Shown: piece after piece, positions 20,938-31,768 of the stretch
How positions within the stretch are numbered: the stretch's first letter is position 1
Layout: each line of letters opens with the position of its first letter
Source of the DNA: Myrica gale
Lineage: Eukaryota; Streptophyta; Magnoliopsida; Fagales; Myricaceae
Direction: 5' to 3'
Length of the DNA: 64,000 bases
Assembly (NCBI GenBank): GCA_963930655.1
Contig: OZ005605.1
Coordinates: 13,895,501 to 13,959,500, forward strand
Notes under the pieces: generated by a model
Told to the model about the DNA's origin: nothing
Databases searched by the model: none
What the model saw: only the letters and a program-made list of their open reading frames with translations
Made by a program: the position numbers and the translations under genes

Positions 20938-23900
20938 TGTGAGACCCCGTTTATCTCTTTTGTTATTTTCTATGTATTAGCTCTAATTTAAATTAAGGGG
21001 GACATATTTTTGGCCAATGTATGACCTAAGTTTAATGTACATTAACTATTATGAAATTTCATTTCAAGAACTTTTTCTTTAAATAATCTCTTTTTCATTG
21101 TGCAAGTTTAATTTTATTTCCTTAAGAGCCGAAACTTGCAAGGTAAGTTTCTCTTATGGATTTATATTTTTCATTTGCTTAGTATATCCCATAATCCATG
21201 AAATTAAATTATGAAGAGAGATTTGTGTATTATGGCCAAAAATAATTAAGTAGAAAATCATGAAATTCATGTAAGTATTTAAATATTTTTGTGTGACTCT
21301 AATAGGTAGTATTAATCATCATTATGTGGCTTTAATTATTAGTTTTGAATTATCATTAGAATTGTTATATGATAAGCTACTAAATATATATGATAAGCTT
21401 GAAGAGAATTTAATTGATAAGCACACTTGCTTATCATAGTGATAAGCTAGAGAGCTTTTAAGATAATAGGTTGTTATGACTATCTTAGAGATAGGCTAGA
21501 GCAATTATCTTGAGATAGGTTACCATGCTTATAAGTTGATAAGTTATGGATTTGAACTAGATAAGTTAAAGTGCTTATAGGACATAAGTTAGGTGTGACA
21601 AAAGTAACTAAGTTAGTTGAATTGTAACCAAACAACATAAATGAGCTATGAGATAAGGCCATTCACGTGAAGAACATGGAGGATGGAAAAGTCTTAAAGT
21701 TGTGGTCTCATGTGAAGAGATAAGCCAAGTATTTAATGGACAAGACAAGACAAAAGAATAAGAAAACTAAGCAATGGATGTTCACGTGAAGACTAAGTGA
21801 GAAATGAGAGAAAATGAAATGGAATGGCAAGGAGTTCACGTGGGATAGCAAAGCTTGAGGGAATAAAGGTTGAGGTGAGAGAAAGTGAAAGAAAAAGGTT
21901 GATAGTGACAATGCTATGGTCGGCCAAACCTCACCAAAATTCACCCCCTTTCCTCTTGTCATTTTCACTCTCTTGTCATTGTCATTGTCATAATTGCATC
22001 TTGGGAGATTCAAACTTGCCTTCTACGAAATCATCACCCCCACTACTTCACATTTCATTTGCTTTTCTCCCTTGGCCAAATATCACACTTTCATTGCAAC
22101 TCTCTCTCTCTTTTTTCTCTTGGCCGAAACTTCTCTTTGAGCTTAAGTCTTGTTTCCTTTTCTCTTGCAACCAAAACACTTCTCTTTTCCTCACCATAAA
22201 CCTCTATCTTAGCACCTTGAAGACACAAATCTCAGCCCCTGGAACCATTCCTAAAGGTGGAACCGAAAGTTGAAGTGTAGGAGAAGATTTTGTGAAAACC
22301 GTGTGTTCTAAGTGGAAGGTAGAGTTAGATGTGATGTTCACATGTTATATTTTGTTTAGGTTCTTTATAGTTCTGACCTAAGATGTTTGACTATGCTAGG
22401 TACACTTCTTTAAGCAAGGCTTGTGTTCAATCATCAAGGTGAGGCCAAAAATGGTTGTTGATGCTAAATGTTGTTGTTGGCCGAATGTCTCTTGGTTGGA
22501 TCTTGAGTTGGTGCTTTGATTCTTGCTAGATCTAGATCTTGAGCTTAGAAAACCAACCCTAGTTGTGTTGTGATGTTAGATCTGGCCATATAAGCATGAA
22601 ATCCAAACTTGAATGTTAGAAAAATGCAAAAGGAATGCATGTTGCAAGTTTTGGCATGAAAGGTTGTGTTGGTTGGTGTTGGCCGAACCTTGTATGCCTT
22701 GGATCTTCAAGTATAACTTTGTTAAGTATCGATTTGATGAATGACCATGATATATGTAAGTTTAGTAAACATATGCATGTAAGTTAGTGTTGAAATGTAG
22801 AAGTTTGCGTGCAAATCAAAAGAATCAAGGAAAACCTAATTATTCTATGAAAATGGGTGTTGGCCGAATGTGATGTTTTGCTAGATCTTGAAGTTGTTTT
22901 GTGATTTGCAGATCCTAGATTGTGAATCTGAAAATGGAGGATGAGATCACCATTGGAGAAGAAAATTTAGACAAGGAATACTTAAAATGGAGCATGGCCG
23001 AATGACCTAGTAGAGAAACCCTAATGGCAAGACTATAACAATGAAATTATATTTACTTGTGATGGATAAGTGAAATTAGGGTTATGGCTAAATGGATTAG
23101 AGGATTAAAACTTAAGTTCAATGATAAAACACACCATACAAATAAGAGAAAAACAAGGATAATAGGCTTAAATGTTTGGGTTAAAAGGATTAGCAAAACC
23201 TTGTGATGTTAAGTATAGATTAAGAATTTAATTAGGTTGGCCGAAACCTATGATGAGCATAATAAAGCTAATGTTTCGGGTTGCATAGAGACCTAATGGC
23301 TAAGCCAATGATTAATTATGACTAAGGTTGATAATTGATTACCGTAAAGATTTCATTGAGTACATGAAATAAAAGGAAGATTAAAATTAATCCTAGAGCA
23401 ATTAGTTGCTGATTAAGAGTCCTAAACAAGAATAGAGGTATATTGCAATAGAAATTAGTAATTAAATAACCTAAGCTTAATTAGTAACTGAAAGTAAAAG
23501 ATCAAGTAAGATATTAAGCGATCAAAAGGATTAAGGCAATGTATGATCTATGATATTGAAGTATATATATATAGTTGCTGTTCGGAAACATTTCAATGGA
23601 CGGAAGGACGAGGTTAAGAGGTGAACAAGAAGTTCAATTGGACTAAGAAAAATTCAGCAACTATATTATACTATTAAGATTAAGTTAAGTGCTTAATTAT
23701 CACTATTCATTCTTAGTGGATTTCACGATAGGTTTCCTTGAATATTTCCTAGAACCAAAACGTATCAATATACTTGCATGTATCCTCAGTATATTGAGAA
23801 ACAGACCTATTCTTTGTAGGCAAAGAGTCAAGTGAGAACCAAGAAGATTTTCAAGGAGTACAGCAAGTGGAAATTGTAAGTAGAAACTTACACTTTTATG

Positions 23901-24819
23901 AAAACTGGAATGACACACTGCATGGATTCATGAACAAGCATGATATTTTGAGCAAGCATGACATGACATGAGCATTGCATGATTTTTCTAAAGAGAATTT
24001 TTATGCAATGTCGTATGGAAAGATTATGGAAAGATAAGTTAAGTCAAGGGGCTCTGGCCGGTACCGTACCATCATGATGGACACCCATACCGAAGGACGA
24101 ATGCGAGAAGGATGGGTGAATCCTAAAAGGCTGTGCAAACCACACTGAAGGACAATGAGAAGGTGTGGGCCTCCAAGGGTCGAGTCTAGCCATCAGGCCT
24201 AGGGCAACTACGGGCTAGCTCGACCAAATGAAATGTCCCCAAGGGTAAGGGAGACGGTTCCGATGGGAACGCACAACCCGGACTCTAGGGGTTAATTGGA
24301 GCGTAAGTAGCCCACAATTTATGAGGAAATATTTTTAAGGGCCAGGGGCCAATTTCAAGAACAAGTTTATGTCTCTACAAGCAGGAGCATATGCATACCC
24401 ATGAAATGCATGTGCATCATGAATTATGTTTTCCCATGATAAGCAAGTACAAGTCAAGAGCATGTTTTAAAGTTATGTTTTCCCTTATTGAGTCTTTTTG
24501 ACTCACGTTTTTAAAATTGTGTCATTCCAGATGCCTCAGGAGAAGGAAGTCAAGAGGACTACCTTACTTAGAAGAAAGATTATTCTATGTTTTGTTGTTG
24601 TGACTTGATCGATGAGATCCGTCACTTGTTAATGTTAAAACATGCTATGTATGTATTAAGATGCAAGTTATTGAGAACTTTAATCATGATATGAGATGGC
24701 TCGCTTCTCTCGCGATTCTGTATTTTCCGCTGTAAGTATGTATGTACGAACGCTGAAGCTTTCCGGGGGATTGCTCGCGGCTGTCACGGTCCCTGCGGAA
24801 TGGCATTCGGGGCGTGACA
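20938..24819 (+). mobile_element. Solo LTR A (3882 bp), long-LTR family
   Basis: It begins TGTGAGACCCCG and ends GGGGCGTGACA. Flanks are TGTAT (20933-20937) and TGTAC (24820-24824). The duplicated target copy upstream has TGTAC, so the left flank is a C-to-T change in a 5-bp duplication. It is most similar to LTR B in the start and the GATAAGC-rich first kilobase. It shares the GC-rich block (24050-24310) and the TTTTGACTCACG segment with both other long LTRs. No internal region is present. Open frames in it are not convincing genes. Confidence 0.85.
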
Positions 24820-24824
24820 TGTAC

Positions 24825-25825
24825 TCTCCCGATCTTGCTCTCTACGCACCTCTCCCATTAGAGTATTTCATTTTGCTAAGTTTCGTTGTGACTTGGAGAT
24901 TTTTAGCTTGACTATGTTGTATTTCATATTGGTGGTTTTATTTGGTTTATTTCATTATTTGCATCAAATATTGAAAAATACTTTTAAAAAATATATTTAA
25001 TTTAAGAACCAAATATTGAAAATTAGAATATTTTACTGAAACACAATATATTTGAAATTACTTTACCAAAAAAATACTTTACTTTGAAACAAACCGAGTC
25101 TTAGATGATAGTGACTAAATTGAAAGTTCGGACACCTTTAAATGTCATTGACTTCATTATAATGTTTGAACACAAAAACAAATTATAAAATAATTTTAGT
25201 AGTGATTATAAATTTATAAAGAAGTGAAACTTTTGTCATCCATACATAATTCAATTATTCACAGTATAATATTTTAAAGCCATACTTCTTCATATTGTAA
25301 CTCATTAAGAAAGTCGAATACATCCGAGTATATTGAAAAGTGTTGTTAAATTATATACTACTTAACTACAAGAAAACGCTTTATCCACCACGTGCGGTTT
25401 ACTTATCGTCAGCAAAAATTATTCAAACAAAATTAAAAAGAGCATTTTGAGAATCAGAGCACCAAAAAAAAAACAACGAAGAGCAAATTGACAAGCGATA
25501 TAAATTGATTCAAGCGCCGTCTTGCCGATACAGGGCAAATCTCATGTAGCGTTCTTGACGCATTGACCATCGTTGTTGAAGGATAATGAATCCTTCACGC
25601 ATTGCACATGGTCGGCGAAAGGTGAACAATTCTTGATGACTTGAACGAAAGAAAAAAGGAAGCATAATGTGCCACCAAAATCCAATGGATTTAATGGCAA
25701 AAAGGTGACCTGCTTCTTTTCCAAGAAAGATGTTCATGTAAAGAAGAGCTACATCAAGTATAAAGAATGACTTGAAAAGAAAGGTAGCTTCATATCTCTT
25801 GTGTGTCATGAATCTTTTTTCATTG
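24825..25825. other. AT-rich intergenic sequence
   Basis: The first about 90 bases are the second half of the local duplication split by LTR A. Beyond that I see AT-rich sequence with no domain-bearing frame, RNA gene or clear mobile element. Confidence 0.5.
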
Positions 25826-25829
25826 ATGC

Positions 25830-26045
25830 TCCTAAAAATTCACGGTGGACTTTTATTAGAGTTTGTAAAAAGTTGTAGAGAAACGATTTGATGTAATTTT
25901 TTAATAAAAACAGTTTGGTGAACAAGCATGGAGATCTAGAGGAGATTTGATATAAATTTTTTTGAAAACGTATTGGAGTTTATGTGAAAAGTTGTTGGAG
26001 ATTGTGTTAAAAATATTGGTGTTTGTGTAGGATTTTTTGAGATTT
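25830..26045 (+). repeat. Dispersed repeat, copy 1 (MITE-like)
   Basis: This copy contains GTTGGAGATTGTGTTAAA and ATTGGTGTTTGTGT near its right end. The reverse complement of 30715-30965 carries the same words in the same order, plus matching TAATTTTTTAATAAAA-type middle sequence. Ends and target duplications could not be fixed, so the class is open; size and AT content suit a MITE. Confidence 0.55.
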
Positions 26046-26046
26046 G

Positions 26047-26260
26047 AGCTAGGGGTGTTCAGTGCCACCGGGAAAATTCGGTGGCACCGGCACCGACACC
26101 GGGTTGCCGGGGTACCGGCACCCGGGTGCCAGTGCCGGTTTGCATTTTCGTTGAAGACCCGGGGATAATCCCGGTTCCCGGGTTACCCGGCACCGGGAAC
26201 CCGGACCCTAGGAAACCGGGTTTATTAAAAAAAACGTGAAGCGCGCGTTTTAAGTGAAGG
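26047..26260. repeat. GC-rich CCGG/CCGGGT block with possible hAT-type end
   Basis: The block follows TAGGGGTGTTCA at about 26048 and is built of GGCACCGG, CCGGGTGCC and CCCGGTTCC words, partly self-complementary. Plant hAT-type elements often start (C)AGGGGTGTTCA and have similar subterminal repeats. A possible partner end, CACACCCTCA near 28183, exists, but no 8-bp target duplication was found. Base composition is very unlike the surroundings. Confidence 0.4.
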
Positions 26261-26962
26261 AAGAGGACGCGAAGTGCCCACTGCGTTCCACGGTTCCCGA
26301 ATCTCATTCCCAAATCCCAGCCTTAAGCCCCTGCCCACTGCCGACGTAGTGCCCAGTGCCCCCTAACGCAGCCGGCAGCAGCTCCCTAGTCTCGTCTCCC
26401 TCTTTCCCTTCCGGCCCTCCCCTCCCTCTCCTGCCGTCCGGCGCACAATAGCAGTGGCCCAAGTTAGCTTTGTGTTCTATTTTTTTCCTTTTAGCTGTGA
26501 ATTTGGGTATGTGTGTTTTTGTATAGATCTGGTTTCCTTTGTATGTGAATTTGGGTATTTTTTTTCCTTTGGACGAAGTGTACTGTGATTCTTGTATAGA
26601 TCTGGTTTCCTTTGTATGTGTATGTGTGTTTGTAGTCCGGATATTGATGATTTTGGTGTGGCTTGTTGGTTTTGTAACTCTGACGAAGTGTGCTTGCCTT
26701 TTTATTTACTATCCAATGCATTGCCTTTAATTTAGTTGGGTTTGATTCGTGTGTTACCTCATTTGGTGCATTTTTCATTTATGTTTCTCATTTGATCTAT
26801 TTAGAGCACAATTCTTACATAGGAGACTATTCTTTATGACAGCTGGCATTTCGTTATTGAACTTTTATTAATCGCAAGTTTGAAACTTACCATACAAATA
26901 ATTATAATCATGGGCATAATTGCTGCGACTTTCTATAAATAACTGAATTTGGTTTGTTGCAG

Positions 26963-27063
26963 ATATTATCTCTTTGATGTCAGTGTTAGAGAAGAACTAT
27001 CTGCAAGGACTTCTGTGACTAACATAGTGGTTGCTAACATGTGGGATTCATCAATGCAGATTG
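26963..27063 (+). pseudogene. Exon-like fragment, gene not recognised
   Basis: A 101-base stretch lies between a TTGTTGCAG acceptor and a GTACTTAAG donor-like site. It is open in one phase (YYLFDVSVREELSARTSV, then NIVVANMWDSS). The phase and length equal those of the cotransporter exon 400 bases downstream, which hints that both come from one gene. I could not place this peptide in a known cotransporter, so the link is speculative. Confidence 0.3.
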
Positions 27064-27371
27064 GTACTTAAGTTCTTTGTATAAAATCCGGATTAGGTTA
27101 GCTAAGTGCTGATTTATATATGTTCTCTTTTTGTTGTTTTGCCCCTTATGGCATGTAATTCACACACTTTGGGTTTATAATTCCATGTCTTAGACTTCCA
27201 TTGGATTGCTGCATTATATTGTTTTTCCCCCTAATTGGGTTTGCCTTTGGAGAGAAAATTCACATATATCAAAGGCTTTCGTAGTGTAGTCTTTAAGTTA
27301 TTTTGGCTTTCACCAAATTGTTTATGATGGAATTTAGGTAAAGTGATCTTGGTTAACTTCTTTGCATCTAG

Positions 27372-27472
27372 GGTGGGGGACCATACTATCTCATTGGTCG
27401 TGCCCTTGGTCCAGAGGTTGGAGTTAGCATTGGATTATGCTTTTTCCTCGGGAATGCAGTTGCTGGAGCTCT
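27372..27472 (+). pseudogene. Orphan exon of a cation-chloride cotransporter (SLC12/CCC type)
   Basis: This is a 101-base exon with intact splice sites (CATCTAG acceptor, GTGAGT donor). It encodes [17 protein letters not shown] and then [15 protein letters not shown]. This is the conserved early membrane region of plant cation-chloride cotransporters, which move K+/Na+ with Cl- across membranes. The next expected coding block, beginning YVLGAVETF in the family, is absent downstream, and no preceding exon is recognised. It is therefore a gene fragment. It may have been captured by a transposon, or be left from a broken duplicate. Confidence 0.7.
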
Positions 27473-28029
27473 GTGAGTGTATTCTATGAATTATATGTGA
27501 TAGCACCATGATATATTCCCTCTAAGTCCTTGGAATGATGGTGTTTGGGCATGTTTTTCCCCTGGCTTTCCCTTGATCTACTTAGTTCTGGATGAATCTG
27601 TTAGTTTGCTAAATAAAATTTGCATGACTTCTCTTTCCATCTATTATGTGTAGTAATTGTTGTCTATTGGTAAATCTTGTAGTAGTAATTGTTGTCTTAA
27701 TAGTCGAGTAAAATTGATTGAATAACTAAAAGCACCCGTGGTTTCTGCTTCCATCTTTTAGAAGAACCAATGTTACCTGTCATATCGACTTGTGCTTTAC
27801 ATGTTTGTCATTTTATAGGAGAACCAATGCTTCCATCTTTTAGGAGAACCAATGCTTCCATCTTTTAGTTGTGGCTTGTAATTCTTATATCGAATGAGGA
27901 ATGAAATAGAGATAGAATCAGAAGCCTTTGGATAGAGCTGTAAATGAACCATGAATGGATTGGATTGGATTGTATTGGATTAGTGTAGAGTTTATATTTT
28001 CTATGTGCGTAATATGTTAAAAAAATTGC

Positions 28030-28195
28030 TCAATATGAATGTAGGATTACTGGAAACCGCCACCGCTAAAACCGCCACCGCTAAGGGTCGATTTTTGCCC
28101 TTAACGGTGTAGGTGTATGTGTCATTTTTTTAAAAACCAGCATAACCGGTGTAGGCTATTCATTTTGTGAATTTTGTTGCACACCCTCATATCTA
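28030..28195 (+). repeat. Dispersed repeat with CCGCCACCGCTAA words, copy 1
   Basis: It contains GGAAACCGCCACCGCTAA, CTAAGGG, AACGGTGTAGGTGT and AACCGGTGTAGG. A diverged copy with the same order of words lies at 54840-55015. Subterminal repeats of a hAT-like element would look like this, but ends are not defined. Confidence 0.5.
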
Positions 28196-28220
28196 TAGAT
28201 AAAAATTAATTAGTCATTTT

Positions 28221-28599
28221 AAGTTTTACTTTGTTTAATTAAATCCCATAAGTTGCAAGGAATCATCAATCATCACTTTCCATTCGATTCAGCATTTTAA
28301 ACCATTAGAAAATGACCAAAATGCCCCTATAAGTCAAAATTACTAAAAACATTGAAAATTCAATAAAATATAAAAAGCAATATATATTAAACATTGCTAT
28401 TTTTAAAAAAATATATACAAATTCTATGTCATTTTTAATTATTTATCTTTTTATTCACTTTTTATATTTGTCTAATTTTGTTGGAAGGACATTTTGATCA
28501 TTCCACATCATTTTTTTTATTTAACAACTAAATCGAATGAAGGGTAAAGATTGATAATTCCTTACAACTTATAAGGTGTAATCAAACAAATTAGAACTT
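28221..28599. mobile_element. MITE with about 68-bp terminal inverted repeats
   Basis: The left end (AAGTTTTAC, then CATAAGTTGCAAGGAAT and CATTCGATT) and the inverted right end (AAGTTCTAA, then TATAAGTTGTAAGGAAT and CATTCGATT) match over about 68 bases with scattered differences. The middle is AT-rich and noncoding. A clean target duplication was not found, so the superfamily is open. Its length and structure resemble the MITE at 57877-58362, which has similar AATGACCAAAATGCCC words inside. Confidence 0.75.
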
Positions 28600-28921
28600 G
28601 ACCTCATTGATTTTTGTCCATTTACTGTAATATCTTTCCTGAAATGTATTACAATTAACAATCCACCCTTGTTTATGTTTTTCCAAAATCTAAACATTAC
28701 ATGTGCTGAGAATTTAGTTACGAAATTATTATTATTATTATTATTTGGTAACGAGAGAAACTCGTGCACTAGTCTTGTGTCTTGCACATGAGTCACATGA
28801 GGGAACCTTGGAGCAAGTAGAAGCGCAATACGGTTGGCTGAGAGAGTTTGGTAAAATTCTCGAGCACAAATGCTCGCCCGCAATACACGTGGATCACTTA
28901 AGTGAGGTCACTTAGCTAAGG

Positions 28922-29090
28922 GCTTGTTCGGCAATTTTGAATTCTCAGGATTTTTTGAATCCTGAGAATAAACAAACCGAACATGTTTTTAACATCACTT
29001 AAAAATAACTACTGCACACATGCCAATAAAGTTAACATCACCTAAAAATTCTCAAAATATTTCATAACCGAACAGATTCTAAGATTCCAA
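28922..29090. repeat. Hairpin-bearing MITE-like repeat
   Basis: A perfect 12-bp inverted repeat (ATTCTCAGGATT, 28941-28952, with its complement at 28958-28969) sits near the left end. TTGTTCGG at the left and CCGAACAG at about 29075 form loose inverted ends. No coding capacity. Confidence 0.4.
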
Positions 29091-29295
29091 CGCAGAACGT
29101 TCAAGTTTACAACTCACCCAAAGAATAGCCCTTATTACTAGACACCCCTCGTGGGTAGTTGTGAAATTTTAAATTTAGCTCAAAATCTAGAAAAATCTAG
29201 AATTTTCATAAAATTCCAATTTTAAAGTCAAATTAATTTAGCCGAAAAAGATTCTCTAAAATTAATGATGTATACATTTTCTTAGTTCTTTATTA

Positions 29296-29495
29296 AGGTT
29301 GTGTTTGTGTTGTAAAATTTTAGTGTTGTTAAAATTTTAGGTATTGGGTTTAGTGAAAAAGTGAAGAGATAGATAATTTTTTATATTTTTTGTAGTAAAT
29401 AGTAATGATTTGATGAGGAGAGAGAGATTATATTGTAATATTTAATTGTGTTAAAATTTTAGAGGGGGTAAAATTTTGGTACACAAACGCAACCT
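29296..29495. mobile_element. Short MITE, 200 bp, 27-bp terminal inverted repeats
   Basis: The left end AGGTTGTGTTTGTGT...AAAATTTTA and the inverted right end AGGTTGCGTTTGTGT...AAAATTTTA match over 27 bases with four mismatches. The middle is AT-rich. Such ends are common among plant hAT-type MITEs, but the target duplication is not clear. Confidence 0.7.
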
Positions 29496-29499
29496 AAAT

Positions 29500-30710
29500 C
29501 TTATTACATTTGTCATGTTATTAAGTAGCCTTAATTAATCCGCCAGTCCTTATAACCTTTTTTCGAGTTTAGTACTTCAATTTAAATTCTTCACCTAAGT
29601 GTCCTTAGGGTTAATTACATGTCTCAAGTAGGTCCTTCCATCTAAATACATACCATAAACAATGCACATGTCTCAGTATGAGTTGAGTGAATTCCGATAT
29701 CGACTAATAATTAGTGGTAACATGTTTTTCCATTAGCCACATAGACATATTTTTTTGAGATAAGTAGCTAACCCTCGAGTCTTGCAAGAGAAGCATTAAA
29801 ACTGACGAACCAAATTGAAAAAAATTAAACTACATGGATGCAAATTAAATAAGCTTATTGCCTATTTTCTATTTTATTCATAAATATTTTTAGAATAAAA
29901 TCATTTCTTTTGTTAATGAATTCTACCTTGATTTAAAATATAGGTAGTTGGGTTTCAAATTAAAACTTTTCAATTCTTAAGTTTCTACCTCATAAAAATA
30001 ATGTCCTTGCATCAATGGTGCCCTTCATTATATTAGTAACCAAACTACCGGATCAACAAAGGTTACAGTAAAAACCCTAAATTAATAGGCCACTGATTAT
30101 TATTAAGGAGAAAAATCTTATATAATATAAAATATGTGACAAATTTTTCTTTATTTAAAAAAAATTGCATTTTACAACATAAATACACCCCCAAAGTTGA
30201 ATTTTTGGCTCTACTACTAGGTGAAACTTCAATCCGTTTTCTGGACAGTCCCTCTCCACGCTTTATATCTGTAATCACAACTCTAATCAGTCGCTAACCA
30301 GTCGCACAATGTCGATACCAAACAGGATGAAAACTTACAAAGTAAAATTATAAATATTGTATTTAAATTGCTTAGTACAATTCGAATATAAAATTATAGA
30401 GAATAAAATGTTACTTGTGTCATGCTTTCTCTAACATTTGTCTATCAGTCTCATTGCTCTACTTCTTTTGTCTTGTCTATTCATCTTTTGCCACGTGATA
30501 TGTAAAAATCTCTATCAGCAACAATGCAAACGCACCATTTATCAATACCATCTACTGTAATTTGCTTGAAGGCATGCTTTTTACTCGAGAATCATTCCCA
30601 TGATTATCTAAACTTTTTTTTTTCATGGCATGATTATCTAAACTTGGGTTAAGTTCGTTTTTAACTTTTTCTAGGATTTAAATCCATTCACAAAACTACC
30701 ATCGAACATC
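29500..30710. other. AT-rich intergenic sequence upstream of the SAPS gene
   Basis: I see no coding frame with a recognisable domain, no RNA gene and no repeat with defined ends. Confidence 0.5.
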
Positions 30711-30714
30711 TTAA

Positions 30715-30965
30715 GAATTCAAACACAAACACCAATACATTTAACACAATCTCCAACAACATTTTATTTTTTTCTTTAACACAAATGTTCTCTCTCTATA
30801 CTTTTTTACATAACTCAAATACTTTTTTATTAAACAATTACATAAAATAATTTCTCTCTCCACTTTACACAAACCTATAAAATACTATTTAACATAAATA
30901 TTCACAACTTTTCTAAAATCCTACATTTTTACCCAACACACGAACACCACCTTGGTGACACATTA
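30715..30965 (-). repeat. Dispersed repeat, copy 2 (MITE-like), opposite to copy at 25830
   Basis: It contains ACACAAACACCAATACATTT, TTAACACAATCTCCAAC and AACACACGAACACCACC. In reverse complement it matches the copy at 25830-26045. Both lie within 6 kb upstream of the host gene, in opposite orientation. Confidence 0.55.
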
Positions 30966-31206
30966 AATGCACCCCAGCAAATGGCAACAAAACTTCGCTC
31001 GGGGGCGACGTTTGAAAACTACGGCAAATCTGTGCCACGTCTTTTCTGATATACCCAAATTGCCAATAAAACTCTCTATTTAATTATCATATAACAAAAA
31101 TATCTTATACAAACGACATATATTTATTCCTTTTTTTGTGAATGATACATATTTATTCACTTACCCAAAAAAAGAGACATATTTATTCCTTATTCCCTAG
31201 GATGTT

Positions 31207-31244
31207 TTAATCTCAAATAATTGGTGCCAATTATTTGAGATTAA
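31207..31244. repeat. Perfect palindrome, 18-bp arms
   Basis: TTAATCTCAAATAATTGG, a two-base TG centre, and the exact complement. It lies about 525 bases upstream of the SAPS start codon, in or near its promoter. Binding site, MITE remnant and replication scar are all possible. Confidence 0.9.
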
Positions 31245-31439
31245 TATTAAAAGTTTATCACATAATTTTTTATTATTATAATATTTATTAAAAATCTTCT
31301 CTCTTTTTACTTTTTCATCTACTCTTATAAAATATATTTACTTTATAATATTTCAAAAATCTCAATATCCAAAATTTCAAACATCCTCTTAAACTCACTC
31401 TCTCACTGTGCAAATTCAAAGATACCAATATACACTGGT

Positions 31440-31768
31440 AAAAATATTATTTTTGAGTCCTATACTCCTCTACCCTCGTCCTCCCTCCGCGAATCTCGAT
31501 TGCAGGTTTTTTTTTTCGGTCTCCCTCTCTCTCTCTGTTTTCCTCCTGCCGTGGATTCGATCAAATTCATTACCCTATCTGTTCAAATCCTCTCGCTTGA
31601 TTCAGACCCTAGGGTTTTGTTCACATTTTCTCGTGTGCTCTTGTCGCTCGGCGTTTGTCGAATCCGCGATTCCCCGGAGGTTAGGCGAGGCGGCTGCGCT
31701 AGGGTTTCTGAGGCCTGCAGATCTGACTTTGTTTCGTTCGCGGAGGATATTTCGCCGTGGAATTAGAA
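31440..31768 (+). promoter_or_regulatory. Core promoter and 5' leader of the SAPS gene, with two telo-boxes
   Basis: A pyrimidine-rich patch (CTCCCTCTCTCTCTCTCTG, about 31520-31540) and two TAGGGTTT telo-box words (31610-31617 and 31700-31707) precede the start codon. Telo-boxes are known in plant genes expressed in dividing cells. GC content rises sharply here relative to the upstream DNA. There is no ATG between 31500 and the start at 31769, so the leader lacks upstream ATG reading frames. An A/T-rich ATAAAATATATTT at about 31327 could act as a distant TATA element. The exact transcription start is not visible. Confidence 0.6.

Larger units (their letters stand above)
26261..28030. other. 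Gene-poor stretch carrying two exon-like fragments
   Basis: Apart from the two exon-like pieces listed separately, the sequence looks intronic or intergenic. A T-rich part at 26470-26640 holds a repeated TGTATAGATCTGGTTTCC. A short tandem repeat with AGGAGAACCAATGCTTCC lies at about 27760-27860. No continuous coding frame joins the pieces. Confidence 0.45.

Noticed and set aside
21708-22273. Overlapping frames on both strands in LTR A
   Set aside because: They arise from pyrimidine-rich LTR sequence and are not shared in frame with LTR B.
9198-24819. TGTGAGACCCC...GGGGCGTGACA pairs read as terminal inverted repeats of a large DNA transposon
   Set aside because: The 5-bp target duplications, TG...CA ends and 3.7-3.9 kb near-constant length fit solo LTRs better; the inverted similarity is limited to about 12 imperfect bases.
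26047-28195. A single hAT element with captured exons spanning this interval
   Set aside because: The ends are only partly similar and no 8-bp target duplication was found, so I report the parts separately.
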